A DNA stretch of 64,000 nucleotides from Oceanisphaera sp. IT1-181 (GCF_033807535.1 NZ_CP136856.1:2785001-2849000); one strand, 5' to 3'; counted from the stretch's first letter, positions 29,637 to 39,536 are shown. Program-made: numbers and translations. Notes: generated by a model not told the origin, from the sequence alone.

Positions 29637-29951
29637 TCATACTTTACCTACAACAGACTCTCCAACTTGGATATTAATTTTACTAATCAAAAAAAATATA
29701 AATATGCTTAGCAAAGAGCACAAAGCAAAGGACGTGAAGAGTAACAAATAAACATTAACCTCTCCAACAAAACCAACAACGAATTTATTAGTAAAGTTCA
29801 ATATAAACGCATGCACAAGATAGGCACCAAATGAATACTTACCAATAAAAGTCAGAACTGACGACAGCCTCACCATATTAACAGTAACAAAAGTGCTTAA
29901 CTTTAATACCACTAACAAGGATGAAATTAAAAACAAGTAACACCCTAAAAT
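29637..29951 (-). pseudogene. Acyltransferase-3 remnant (C-terminal end only)
   Basis: This roughly 100-residue frame contains the C-terminal part of a membrane O-acyltransferase: VLTFIGKYSFGAYLVHAFIL, then two more membrane segments. In full proteins of this family the GKYSFGAYLVH-type motif lies near the end of some 330 residues. An in-frame stop at 29952-29954 closes the frame upstream and there is no proper start codon. It is very AT-rich like the adjacent intact acyltransferase, suggesting both came with the same transferred segment and that this one was truncated. Confidence 0.7.
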
Positions 29952-29992
29952 TTATACATACGCTAATTCATCCCAACGGTTACTGCATCTGG

Positions 29993-31987
29993 TTACATAT
30001 CATTTGAAAGGGGTTGGGTTTTTCTGCCTAGCCATTTAAACGCATCCGGGATGCTAAAATCATTCACTATATACTCACCGAGATACCAACTGCCAGACAT
30101 ACTTAAATGCCAGCCATCAAAATATATTAACCTATTGTCTAAAGAATTAAAACAAAGTTCACCCTCGCACAAATACTCCCAGATATCAAAATAGTTTACC
30201 GTTACGTACGTTGAAACTAACTTTTCGATAGCAGGGTTAGCTATTGACTTTGTATATACTGGCTTATCCCCCTCACACTCAACACTTGATATTTTTATAC
30301 TTTTTTGTTTACATGATTTATCAACATTCGCGAAGATCGGGACATTGCCTACGACAATGATCTTCTTACCTTCTTTCTCCAAGAAAAGAATAGTATCATT
30401 AAGATCTGACATTAAATCCTGATTATTACTAAAATACGTATCCCACGCTGCAGCTATAATAATAACTTCATACTTACCAAGATTTTTCTTAACTAACTCT
30501 ATAGATTCCTTACAACTTCTTTTACTTAATGCGTCACCATGAATGTATTTTCCAGCACCATTTAGTAGTGGTGGACAAGAACTATGAGCTATGTTTCTAA
30601 ACGAAAAATCTACTTCTTTAGCAATAGCTCCTATAACACCCACGTAATGTGCGGCATTTGAATCTCCCCACAGCAAAACAGTTGGCTCAACATCTGAGTT
30701 TATAATACATTCTCTTCTACTGAGGTAATCTTCATCTAAAAGAACACTCTGACATATATAATTATAAGCATAAGCTGGACTGTCGGGCTTCAATTGTTCT
30801 ATCGTTGCTTTATAGTTATTATCAAAATAATAAGTCCCGAAGCCTTTAGTTAAAATAACAACTACAGCTAAACATGAGAATGCAAAAGCAGGAGCACCAA
30901 CACCGCGAAACATTACTTTTTTAAATGACATCTTGAGCTTACGCGTTGGCTTCTCTACAAAAAAATAGCTAATTATAGATAGCATTACTATTATAAAGAT
31001 TAAAAGTAACTGAATCCAACCATCAACACTACCAAAAATGTAACGATAATAAGCTAAAACTGGCCAGTGCCATAAATACAAAGAATATGAAATTAAACCT
31101 ATTAACACCACATAACGAAATGACAACAACTTATTTACTATTACTATTTTATTAGATGCTCCGGATAAAATAACAAGTCCTGCACCTAACGTTGGTAACA
31201 ACGCATTTATTCCAGGAAAGTTTTTACTCGAGTCCAAAAACACCATACTATAAATAATTAACAAAGCACCTACTAAGCTTAAAAAATTAGAGGCAGCGCT
31301 TCCTAGAAATCTACCTACATTATGATTAAAAACCACATATGAAAACACACCACCAATTAACAGCTCTCCGGCTCTTGTTGGTAACATGTAATATGAGAAC
31401 ATAGGATTAACCTGCAGCATTATTTCAGCCATCACAAATGACGATACTATAATTGCAAGAAACCCTACATAAGAAGATACTCGATTAACCTTAGTTATAA
31501 AAAAAACAAGGATCAAAGGCCAGATAAAATAAAATTGCTCTTCGACCCCTAAACTCCATAAGTGCAATAGCGGCTTATGGCTACTGTCATCAGCAAAATA
31601 GCTTACATCCAGAAAGTATGTAAAATATATATTTGCAGAAGAAAATACGGCTGCTAAGGAAGAGTATGTTAGGTCTAAAGAGTCTTGAGGTAATAAAATA
31701 AAATTACCTACAAAAAAAGTAACAAAAACAACAAAAAACAACACAGGAAGAATACGCAATGCTCTTTTTCTGTAAAACTCCTTCCAAGAAAACCCTTTTT
31801 CACTAGCATTATCATTCAATATGTTTCCAGTAATTAAATACCCAGAAATAACAAAGAATATATCGACACCAACAAAACCGCCAGGTAGCCAACTTGAATT
31901 AAAATGAAAGACTATAACGGCTAATACAGCTACCGCCCTTAACCCATCAATATCTGGACGATACCTTCTTAACAAACTAGAGGACAT
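29993..31987 (-). CDS. O-acyltransferase, OafA/YrhL type with SGNH domain
   Basis: This 664-residue fusion has an N-terminal acyltransferase-3 membrane domain (about residues 1-350, around ten helices) starting RYRPDIDGLRAVAVLAVIVF. The RxxxRxxP-like and LWSLGVEEQFYFIWP motifs are present. A C-terminal SGNH domain has GDSNAAH as the serine block and DGWHLS as the Asp/His block. Such proteins O-acetylate O-antigen or other surface glycans. The base composition is far richer in A+T than the neighbours, a sign of recent acquisition. It is the likely modifier of the polysaccharide made by the genes upstream. Confidence 0.9.
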   Translation of the reverse strand: MSSSLLRRYRPDIDGLRAVAVLAVIVFHFNSSWLPGGFVGVDIFFVISGYLITGNILNDNASEKGFSWKEFYRKRALRILPVLFFVVFVTFFVGNFILLPQDSLDLTYSSLAAVFSSANIYFTYFLDVSYFADDSSHKPLLHLWSLGVEEQFYFIWPLILVFFITKVNRVSSYVGFLAIIVSSFVMAEIMLQVNPMFSYYMLPTRAGELLIGGVFSYVVFNHNVGRFLGSAASNFLSLVGALLIIYSMVFLDSSKNFPGINALLPTLGAGLVILSGASNKIVIVNKLLSFRYVVLIGLISYSLYLWHWPVLAYYRYIFGSVDGWIQLLLIFIIVMLSIISYFFVEKPTRKLKMSFKKVMFRGVGAPAFAFSCLAVVVILTKGFGTYYFDNNYKATIEQLKPDSPAYAYNYICQSVLLDEDYLSRRECIINSDVEPTVLLWGDSNAAHYVGVIGAIAKEVDFSFRNIAHSSCPPLLNGAGKYIHGDALSKRSCKESIELVKKNLGKYEVIIIAAAWDTYFSNNQDLMSDLNDTILFLEKEGKKIIVVGNVPIFANVDKSCKQKSIKISSVECEGDKPVYTKSIANPAIEKLVSTYVTVNYFDIWEYLCEGELCFNSLDNRLIYFDGWHLSMSGSWYLGEYIVNDFSIPDAFKWLGRKTQPLSNDM

Positions 31988-32191
31988 TTAATTATTCCAT
32001 TTAAAAAAATAAAGCATTACTAGCTTATAACTAGAAACTTACTTGATACTAATTTTTTAGCTATAAAAAATTAGCGAAAACCCAGTATAAATACTAAGCA
32101 TCTAACAGTCATCAGGAAATGGACAGAGCGTAAATTTTGCTTTTAGCTTATCCATTTATTTAGCCGTCATAATTGGGGGCTTAAGCTTCCA

Positions 32192-33406
32192 TTAAATACT
32201 CCGCGGCGTGGATTCATACGCTCTTAAAGTGCCCCATAACACGGCTAACCAGAAGGCGTATACCATTACGCCACTGGTGTGACCAAGAAACACCTGCGAC
32301 AAACCAAAGTCCATAAACGCTACCGGTAAAATAGCGCCAGCGGTAGCCAACGCACGTAATTCTAAATTAGGCGCGGTTAAGCGTTTAGCAAACAAACGTA
32401 ACGGCACCAAATATAGCGCCAACAAAGAGAGCAAGCCTAAAATTCCGCGACGGGCAAAGTTATCTAAATACTCATTATGGGCGTGATTATCAGCGGCAAA
32501 TTGAATAACCAGCCCCTGATCAACTAAGTCTTGCATGCCTTGATAATAACCATTCCAGCCCCAGCCGGTCAGCGGCTTTTTCGCAATCAGCGTTACAGCA
32601 CCTTGCCACATATCAAAGCGTGCGCCGAGTGACGTGTCTTTGTTTTCACCACTTTTATATAGTTCAACATCCTGAAAGCCTTGCGCCACGCGGGCTTGTA
32701 CCCCAGTTTGCGGCACCACATAGACCAAAGCGACCAAGGCTAATAATGCACCCAGGATACCGAGGCGTAACTTGGCCGACAGTAAATTACCATAAGCGCG
32801 ATACAACACTAAAAATACAAACGGTAGGCCAATCCAACCACCGCGGCTACCGGATAATAACGAGGCAAGCGCACCAAAGGCGGCGCCCACTAATAGCAAG
32901 AGCAGCCACCGCTTGGCGTGAGGTTGCACTGCGGCCCAACCCAGCCCTGCCAAACAGAGCAAGCCAAACAACATGCTGATGTTGCCAAACTGGATCACAT
33001 AGGTGTAACCGGTAGCTCTGTCTATACCCAGTACCAGCTTTTGCCAAATGGCCCAGCTGCCCGTTAATACCGAGCCCACCACTAGCCCACTCCATAACCA
33101 ACTTAACTTGGGCGGATAAGCGAGCACAAATAACAACACAGGAACTGCAAATAAGAAGCGACTGGGCCGGTCGAATACCCGAGAGTCGGCACCCTCCCAC
33201 AATAGTTGGGCAATAAATAGCAGACTGTAACCGGCAATCACAGCCATCAACCATTTATCTTCGGCTTGCAAATTTAGCACCGGCCTCTGCCACAACAAGC
33301 TCACACTGGCTAACAGCAACAATACAGGCCCTATGGTGTAGCCACTGTCTACCACCAGGGTCAAGGCACCCATTAAAAATACCGCAAGGCTAGTGAAGTG
33401 GCGCAT
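32192..33406 (-). CDS. O-antigen ligase family protein (WaaL/Wzy_C)
   Basis: This is a polytopic inner-membrane protein of 404 residues with about 11-12 hydrophobic segments and the large periplasmic loop typical of the family. The loop holds DTSLGARFDMWQGAVTLIAK, then GWGWNGYY and DNHAHNEYLDNFARRGILG. The His of HAHNEYLD is the one expected in ligases. It would transfer undecaprenyl-linked glycan to lipid A-core. Because the cluster uses an ABC exporter, ligase fits better than Wzy polymerase. The ATG at 33406 is used; the longer frame includes family E repeat DNA. Confidence 0.85.
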   Translation of the reverse strand: MRHFTSLAVFLMGALTLVVDSGYTIGPVLLLLASVSLLWQRPVLNLQAEDKWLMAVIAGYSLLFIAQLLWEGADSRVFDRPSRFLFAVPVLLFVLAYPPKLSWLWSGLVVGSVLTGSWAIWQKLVLGIDRATGYTYVIQFGNISMLFGLLCLAGLGWAAVQPHAKRWLLLLLVGAAFGALASLLSGSRGGWIGLPFVFLVLYRAYGNLLSAKLRLGILGALLALVALVYVVPQTGVQARVAQGFQDVELYKSGENKDTSLGARFDMWQGAVTLIAKKPLTGWGWNGYYQGMQDLVDQGLVIQFAADNHAHNEYLDNFARRGILGLLSLLALYLVPLRLFAKRLTAPNLELRALATAGAILPVAFMDFGLSQVFLGHTSGVMVYAFWLAVLWGTLRAYESTPRSI

Positions 33407-33423
33407 ACCCGCGAAATGGGAAT

Positions 33424-33750
33424 CTTGAATAGTTAATGTTGAATGTTGAATGGGATAAACCTTAATAAAAGCGCCGAGCGCCAAGCGCCAAGCGCCAAGC
33501 TAACCCAAAAAACAATAATAAAAACCACCTGCCGCTGCGCGTCACCGGCCAGCTGCTTTTGCCTAAAATAAGGGCTTCTACAAAACAAACCTGGCCCTGT
33601 AGAGGCCGCCTTTAGCTGGCCGGTTTTGTGCAACAAAACAAAAACCGAATAACCATGCTGATATATAACATGGAATCATTCTTGAACATGGCGTTACTTG
33701 ACTATTTTGCGTGCCGCTGCGCGCCACCAGCCAGCTGAAGCGGCCTCTAC
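33424..33750. repeat. Family E and three family A units
   Basis: Family E (TTGAATAGTTAATGTTGAAT) lies at 33424-33450. Family A units follow at 33528-33585 (CACCGGCCAGCTGCTTTTGC variant), 33600-33645 (GTAGAGGCCGCCTTTAGCTG plus TTTTGTGCAACAAAAC) and 33711-33750 (GTGCCGCTGCGCGCCACCAG, ending GCGGCCTCTAC). Confidence 0.85.
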
Positions 33751-33760
33751 GGAACATAAA

Positions 33761-35422
33761 TCAGCGCTTAGCCCAAGCGCATGCTTGATCGATCAAGCCA
33801 TTGGTTGATGCATCATGTTGATGGCTGGGAATGCCCGTAGCTAGCTCTTTGGCGATAGGAATAGCTAGCTTTTTGCCCAGCTCTACGCCCCATTGATCGA
33901 AGCTATTAATGTTCCACAGCATGCCTAAAATTGCGGTTTTATGTTCATATAGCGCCAGCAGAGTACCCAAACTGTAAGGAGTTATGCGCTTACACAGCAA
34001 AGTAGTGCTTGGCCGGTTACCATCCATCACCATATAAGGCGCCAGCTCGGCTATCTCTGCAACAGTTAAGCCTTGCGCGCTGAGTTCGGCTTCTACTTGT
34101 GAGCGGCTGCGACCAAAAGCCAGCGCCGCAGTTTGGGCAAACAAATTAGCCAACAGCTTAGTTTGATGCTCAGGAAAGTCATCATTGGGCTGTACAAAAC
34201 CAATAAAGTCGGCAGCAATCACATGGCTACCTTGATGAAACAGCTGAAAAAACGCATGCTGACCATTACTGCCCACGGCACCCCACATCAAAGGGCAAGT
34301 AGGTTCGGTGATTTTTTCGCCCTGCCGGTCAACCGATTTACCGTTAGACTCCATGCCCAGCTGTTGCAAATAATCCGCAAACAACGCCATATCTTGGCTA
34401 TACGGAAATATCGCCTCAGTATTCAGATTTAAATAACGGCTATTCCAGTGGGTGAATAGTGCCATTAACACCGGCACATTTTGCTCCAGCGGCGTATCGC
34501 GTAAATGGCAATCAGCCAAGTACGCTCCTTGTAATAACTGTTCAAACTGCTCAAACCCTATCGCTAATGCAATAGAGAGCCCCACTGCTGACCATAACGA
34601 GAAACGCCCGCCAACCCAATCCCAAAACTCAAAGCAGTTATCCGGCGCAACACCAAAATTAACGGCGGCGCTCACATTGCTGGTTACCGCCACAAAATGA
34701 TGAGACACCGTCTGCGACTCAGTCTCTTCGCCATCAGATAAACGTTCAAGCAACCAACGCTTGGCACTAAGCGCATTAGTTAAGGTTTCAGCTGTGGTAA
34801 AGGTTTTAGATGAGACGATAAACAAGGTTTGCTCAGGATCTAAGCCTGCCAATACTGCGGTTAAATCGGCACCGTCCATGTTAGACACAAACTGCACCTG
34901 CACCGATTGTTGCTGATAAGCGCGCAATGCCCGCACTACCATAGCCGGGCCTAGGTCTGAGCCACCAATGCCAATATTCACAATGTGACTAATGGGTTTT
35001 CCCGTAATTCCGCGCCATTGACCGCTGTGCACTTGGGCGCAAAAATTACGCATTTGGCTTAACACTCGTTGCACATCGGGGATCACGTTTTTGCCATTAT
35101 GCTCAAGGTGAGCATTGGCAGGCATGCGCAATGCCGTGTGCAGTACGGCGCGCTTCTCAGTGTTGTTAAGCTGGTTATCGCTAAACAGCTGTGTTATCTG
35201 GGGTTCAAGCCGTTGTGAGCGAGCCCAATCACACAACAGCGACAAAGCTTGTGGTGAGATACTTTGCTTAGAAAAATCAAACAGCCAATTGTCGCCCAGC
35301 GTACAGCTTAAGCGTTTAAAGCGCTCAGGATCTGCGGCAAAGCGCTGTACCGAGGTGAGGGCAGACTCGTACTCTGCGAGTTCTTTTAGTTGTTGGTCTA
35401 GCTCTTTATTTTTATCCTGCAC
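33761..35422 (-). CDS. pgi: Glucose-6-phosphate isomerase
   Basis: Pgi interconverts glucose 6-phosphate and fructose 6-phosphate, here feeding sugar-nucleotide synthesis. The 553-residue length matches E. coli (549). It has the two SIS domains: NIGIGGSDLGPAMV, VSSKTFTTAETLTNA, FEFWDWVGGRFSLWSA, SNGKSVDRQG and EHKTAILGMLWNINSFDQWG, then VELGK. The open frame continues 20 codons upstream into a family A repeat. I place the start at the GTG at 35422, which has an AGGA site 10 bases upstream and restores family length. Its presence inside a polysaccharide region is common in marine gammaproteobacteria. Confidence 0.95.
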   Translation of the reverse strand: MQDKNKELDQQLKELAEYESALTSVQRFAADPERFKRLSCTLGDNWLFDFSKQSISPQALSLLCDWARSQRLEPQITQLFSDNQLNNTEKRAVLHTALRMPANAHLEHNGKNVIPDVQRVLSQMRNFCAQVHSGQWRGITGKPISHIVNIGIGGSDLGPAMVVRALRAYQQQSVQVQFVSNMDGADLTAVLAGLDPEQTLFIVSSKTFTTAETLTNALSAKRWLLERLSDGEETESQTVSHHFVAVTSNVSAAVNFGVAPDNCFEFWDWVGGRFSLWSAVGLSIALAIGFEQFEQLLQGAYLADCHLRDTPLEQNVPVLMALFTHWNSRYLNLNTEAIFPYSQDMALFADYLQQLGMESNGKSVDRQGEKITEPTCPLMWGAVGSNGQHAFFQLFHQGSHVIAADFIGFVQPNDDFPEHQTKLLANLFAQTAALAFGRSRSQVEAELSAQGLTVAEIAELAPYMVMDGNRPSTTLLCKRITPYSLGTLLALYEHKTAILGMLWNINSFDQWGVELGKKLAIPIAKELATGIPSHQHDASTNGLIDQACAWAKR

Positions 35423-35444
35423 TACTAACTTATCCTTAAACTCA

Positions 35445-35580
35445 CGTAGAGGCCGCTTCAGCCGGACGGTTTTGTGCAACAAAACAAAAAACCCACAGAA
35501 AATATCAGTGTTAAATAAGGCGCGGTTTCACGGTATTAAATGCCGCTGCGCGCCATCGGCCGGCTAAAGCGGCCTCTACA
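35445..35580. repeat. Family A pair
   Basis: Two units in tail-to-tail order: 35445-35485 (GTAGAGGCCGCTTCAGCCGG, TTTTGTGCAACAAAAC) and 35541-35580 (TGCCGCTGCGCGCCATCGGC, ending GCGGCCTCTAC). The first touches the pgi ribosome-binding region. Confidence 0.85.
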
Positions 35581-35670
35581 TTCTTGCATCATGTGAATTT
35601 AATGACATGTCACCACCCATGCCGCGCATACAAAATGACACCGTCTTCTGTTTAGCTCGGCGGCGTCTAA

Positions 35671-37062
35671 TCAATAAGCATTCTTATGCACAAAGCCTTT
35701 TACTACGGTCCAAAATATAATACGCAAGTCTAGCCACAGCGACCAGTTATCGATGTACCAAAGATCAAATTCAACGCGCCGTTCCATTTTCTCAAGGGTG
35801 TCAGTTTCGCCACGAAAGCCATTCATTTGCGCCCAACCGGTAATGCCTGATTTTACCTTATGGCGCTTCATGTAAGATTCAACCAAATCTTTATAATACT
35901 CATTGTGCGCCAGCGCGTGAGGTCTAGGGCCCACAATCGACATCCGCCCTTGCAACACATTAAAAAACTGTGGCAATTCATCCAAAGATGTACGGCGTAA
36001 AAGCGTCCCTACTTTGGTTAACCGACCATCACCCTTACTGGCCTGCGTAACTTGGCCGGCGCACTCTTGATGTAGCTTCATGCTACGAAACTTATACACC
36101 TTAAAAGTTTTACCATTTACCCCAGTGCGATACTGCTTAAACAACACAGGGCCTCGCGATGTAAGTTTAATAGCGATCGCAATCACCGCACATACCGGTA
36201 AAATAAGTAAGCTAATCAAGGTGCCCAAGACTATATCTTCTAGCCGCTTAATAAGGCGCGCCATGTCGTTCATAGGCGTCACACTTAAATCAATGGCATA
36301 TTGACCCGCCACTTCACTCATACGGTGGTTAAGCAGCTGCATATCTCTAAACTCAGGAATAAAACGCACTTCGGCGGTATGATGGCGCAACGCATAAAAA
36401 ATAGAGCGCACTACTGAGCCCATTTCTAACGGCACACAAATCCATACCTCTTGCGCGCCCGAGTTCGCCACTCGGCGCGATAAATTGTTTAGGGTATCTT
36501 CATCTACACCTGTGCTATTCAAGCGCTGTACGCCTGCAATTCGATAGCCTTCTTCAGGCGTACCGCGCATGCCATGACCTACATGCTTGATATTTTGCCC
36601 AGGCCCTATCATGAACACCGAACGCAATGAACGGCCTTGTAAGCGGGCTTTGTGTAGTAGTCGCTGAATAACGACTCGAACCATAGCCGACAAACTAAAC
36701 GAAATGAGCAATGCCCCACCCACCCACATGCGTGAATAACGATCAGCCGACTGCGTTAAATAGACCACTGTCGCCACCAAAGAGGCCACCGACAGCCATA
36801 CCAAAAATTGGCGGGCCAATAAACTAGAAATACGAGTAATTCGCCAACGCTCATAAGCGCCAATGCTGCTGTTAATAAAAGTGATTAATAGCAGCATAAT
36901 CACCACCGCTAACCAATAGCGGTCATGAATATTTACATGCCCAAAACGCAAGGCGTGAGCAAACACAGCCCCCAGTATTAATGCCAAACCATCTAATAGC
37001 GGCACTAATATCTGAGCTGGATAACGTTCGGTAACACCTTTGGGTTTGTGCAATTTAGGCAC
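35671..37062 (-). CDS. Undecaprenyl-phosphate glucose-phosphate transferase (WcaJ/WbaP family)
   Basis: This polyprenol-phosphate hexose-1-phosphate transferase starts glycan synthesis on undecaprenyl phosphate in the inner membrane. The 463-residue protein has four N-terminal membrane segments, a central soluble region (about 140-260), one further hydrophobic hairpin (LEDIVLGTLISLLILPVCAV) and the catalytic C-terminal domain. That domain shows VYKFRSM, RRTSLDELPQFFNVLQGRMS, IVGPRPHA and GITGWAQMNGFRG. The sugar (glucose or galactose) cannot be told from sequence. It is the probable initiating enzyme of this cluster, although wecB also suggests N-acetylhexosamine. Confidence 0.92.
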   Translation of the reverse strand: MPKLHKPKGVTERYPAQILVPLLDGLALILGAVFAHALRFGHVNIHDRYWLAVVIMLLLITFINSSIGAYERWRITRISSLLARQFLVWLSVASLVATVVYLTQSADRYSRMWVGGALLISFSLSAMVRVVIQRLLHKARLQGRSLRSVFMIGPGQNIKHVGHGMRGTPEEGYRIAGVQRLNSTGVDEDTLNNLSRRVANSGAQEVWICVPLEMGSVVRSIFYALRHHTAEVRFIPEFRDMQLLNHRMSEVAGQYAIDLSVTPMNDMARLIKRLEDIVLGTLISLLILPVCAVIAIAIKLTSRGPVLFKQYRTGVNGKTFKVYKFRSMKLHQECAGQVTQASKGDGRLTKVGTLLRRTSLDELPQFFNVLQGRMSIVGPRPHALAHNEYYKDLVESYMKRHKVKSGITGWAQMNGFRGETDTLEKMERRVEFDLWYIDNWSLWLDLRIIFWTVVKGFVHKNAY

Positions 37063-37071
37063 CTTAAAAAT

Positions 37072-38025
37072 TTAAGCACCGCTATTATAGCAGGGTGAAG
37101 AAGAGCCAGACCACCAGCGATAATGCATGCTTAACATAGGCAGAAAGCGTAATGGCAAGCGTTTATGCTGCTTACCCAGCTTATAGCCTAACCATTTCAT
37201 GGTATTACGCACAAAAAACTGCGGTAATAACTGCCAAGCGGCCTGCTTGCGCAAATAGTCAAATTCTGACTTAACATAGCGTAGCCCCTCCCCCTCAGGT
37301 TTGCCAAAAGTAGTTAGCAGCCACGGCTCCATGGCATGGAACACACCTATATCAAAATAGCGCTTAAATTCTTGCCATATAGTATAACTGTGCGAATGAT
37401 ATACTTGAGCTTCGGCTACATAGGCTAACTCATACCCAGCTAGCAACAAGCGCCCACCGGCGTAACTGTCTTCGCCTAAAATAAGGCCATTTTTAAAGTT
37501 GCCAATGTCTAGTAATGCCGAGCGACGATAAGCTGCAAATGAGTTAGACAAAAATGCCGTTTTAATGCCAACGCGAGGGCTATCGCTTAACGCACGCACA
37601 TAAGACTGCGCGGTATAGTTAAAGTAGCGCAAATGCTTACCAAACAAATGGCACTGTTCATAAGGCAACTGTCGGCCGAAAGCTGCGCCTACTTTGGGAT
37701 TAACAAACGCGGCCACTAACCTATCAATGGCATCAGCACTGGTAGGCAAGGCGTCTTGGGTCATAAGCACCACTACCTCGGCACTCACTTGTTCCACAGC
37801 CCAGGCACGGGTGCCACCATGATCAAAGTCAGCGCTATTTACGCTTAATACTCGGCCAAGGTTAGCCGCAGTTAACAGATCTGCGGTACCGTCTTTAGAA
37901 CTGGAATCAACAAACAACAATTCGCGATCGGCAGTATTACGCCCTAGCCATTCAGCAAGCACCGGTAACAGCGTGGATAAATAAGCCGCGGCATTATAAC
38001 AAGGAATAATCAGAGCTAGCTTCAT
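37072..38025 (-). CDS. Family 2 glycosyltransferase (rhamnosyltransferase-like)
   Basis: This 317-residue GT-A type enzyme has the start LALIIPCYNAAAYLSTLLPV, the nucleotide-binding LFVDSSSKDGTADLL, and a TQDALP motif in the position of the metal-binding DxD. The C-terminal part carries AYVAEAQVYHSHSY, typical of rhamnosyltransferases. With rml genes in the same cluster, dTDP-rhamnose is the likely donor, which is inference. It ends 9 bp before the WcaJ-type gene. Confidence 0.85.
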   Translation of the reverse strand: MKLALIIPCYNAAAYLSTLLPVLAEWLGRNTADRELLFVDSSSKDGTADLLTAANLGRVLSVNSADFDHGGTRAWAVEQVSAEVVVLMTQDALPTSADAIDRLVAAFVNPKVGAAFGRQLPYEQCHLFGKHLRYFNYTAQSYVRALSDSPRVGIKTAFLSNSFAAYRRSALLDIGNFKNGLILGEDSYAGGRLLLAGYELAYVAEAQVYHSHSYTIWQEFKRYFDIGVFHAMEPWLLTTFGKPEGEGLRYVKSEFDYLRKQAAWQLLPQFFVRNTMKWLGYKLGKQHKRLPLRFLPMLSMHYRWWSGSSSPCYNSGA

Positions 38026-38039
38026 TCAGTCACCTTTAA

Positions 38040-38440
38040 AAACAGCGCTTTGCGCAGATTGCAGGATATCGCTACGCGATATTGCAGGATGCAGCATCGC
38101 CTACAGCAGAGCCTACATCCGAGCACGGAGTGGCTGTTCCGCCCCGCCAAACAGCAACGCCAATATTCACATGGTGCAAGAATGTAGTCGCGCGCTTTAG
38201 CCGCGAAAACCGGCAACGCCGGTTCTGTTCGCCATGTTCATCCCGACGCGCCATCCCATGTACGGAACCAACCCAGTGTAGTGGGAAGAGCTCGGAGTTG
38301 GGATATCGCTACGCGATATTGCAGGATGCAGCATAGCTGCATTGCGGGATATCGCTACGCGATATTGCACAGCTGAAGCAGTGCCTACAGCATCGCCTAC
38401 AGAATGGCGCCATATGTAGCCGCGGGTTCAACCGCGACAT
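38040..38440. repeat. Composite family F repeat block
   Basis: GGATATCGCTACGCGATATT occurs at about 38066, 38299 and 38347, each a palindrome. Between them lies a block with ATGTAGTCGCGCGCTTTAGC, a CCGGCAACGCCGG palindrome and GTTCGCCATGTTCATCCC. The same succession appears at 50.95-51.14 kb. The block separates two glycosyltransferase genes. No gene is evident. Confidence 0.8.
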
Positions 38441-38448
38441 GGCGCAAA

Positions 38449-39528
38449 TTAGCACTCAAACAGCCCCGCAAACCGCTGTTGCCAGGTCACTTCATGTGCG
38501 GTTACTGGTTTAGCTAAAAAGGCCGTAATGTCGTCATGCTTAGGAAGGGCAGCCATATACACAGAGGGTGAATTAGCCGCATGCCAAGGCATCTCGCCAA
38601 ACTCAGACGATAACACCGGTAAACCTGCGGCGGCGTACTCATAATACTTAACCGGATCTACATAGCGAGTAATCTCATTTACCAAAAAAGGCACCAAACC
38701 GGCATTAAAACTAGCCAACAAGGCGGGTACTTCAGTGTGTGCGACCGCAGGTAACAATTGAATATTGGCGGGTAAATCCCGCGGCTTTAACACTTTAAGC
38801 GGACCAATCAACTTAATAGTGGCGGTTGGAAACTGCTCGGCTAAGGCAATCACCCACTGCCAGTCAAACCACTGAGAAATAGTACCTATATAACCAAAAC
38901 ATAGCGCCGCACTGCCAATACTCAGCGGTTCAGCGCTTACTGGCTGCGCCATATAATCTGCAGTAGCATTAAGGTATAAATGAATATTGGGGTGGCTGGC
39001 AAACTTATCGGCTAAGGCATGGCTAGAGCACAGCAGCTTGTCAACCTTGAGCACCACTGCTTGCTCTAACTGCGCCATGCTGTTGCGCGATAAGCCCTGA
39101 TAAAAAGCCGCATAGTTATCCATTGCATCAAACCAGCATTCCTGCCAATTAGGCTCAGCTAATAGCCTTAACGCCAAGCGACTGGGCTTACCAATCACTA
39201 ACATTGCTGGCTCACCAGCGGTAAAGTCGTTTATTTGTCGCTGCAACACCGCCAGCTTGCGGCCGTTTAAACCATTAAACAACACTGCAAATGGCTCAAC
39301 CGGCAATAAACGCTGGCCGATCACGGTCAGGCCCGGCAAGGCATCAAGCCCTGCGGGCTCGATTGCATGGCGGCTGGGGATCAAGTCTTGCCATACAGGT
39401 AAACGCCCAGGATAAGGCTCAACCCACAGCACCTCACTTATGCCCTGCGCCAGCGCCTGTTGCACAAAAAAATGCGGCCGTTGGCTAATACTTTGCCAAG
39501 GCACAGGTGACAAATAAACGAGCTTCAC
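38449..39528 (-). CDS. Glycosyltransferase, GT-B fold
   Basis: This 359-residue putative glycosyltransferase starts MKLVYLSPVPWQSISQRPHF, a beginning seen in TuaH-like transferases that also occurs in the C-terminal half of the large neighbour (PLYQRPQHIA). Its C-terminal half has the donor-site pattern FNAGLVPFLVNEITRYVDPV, then KYYEYAAAGLPVLSS, typical of family 4-like enzymes. Acceptor and donor are unknown. It lies 8 bp behind wecB and is clearly in the same operon. Confidence 0.82.
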   Translation of the reverse strand: MKLVYLSPVPWQSISQRPHFFVQQALAQGISEVLWVEPYPGRLPVWQDLIPSRHAIEPAGLDALPGLTVIGQRLLPVEPFAVLFNGLNGRKLAVLQRQINDFTAGEPAMLVIGKPSRLALRLLAEPNWQECWFDAMDNYAAFYQGLSRNSMAQLEQAVVLKVDKLLCSSHALADKFASHPNIHLYLNATADYMAQPVSAEPLSIGSAALCFGYIGTISQWFDWQWVIALAEQFPTATIKLIGPLKVLKPRDLPANIQLLPAVAHTEVPALLASFNAGLVPFLVNEITRYVDPVKYYEYAAAGLPVLSSEFGEMPWHAANSPSVYMAALPKHDDITAFLAKPVTAHEVTWQQRFAGLFEC

Positions 39529-39536
39529 TCGACGAA

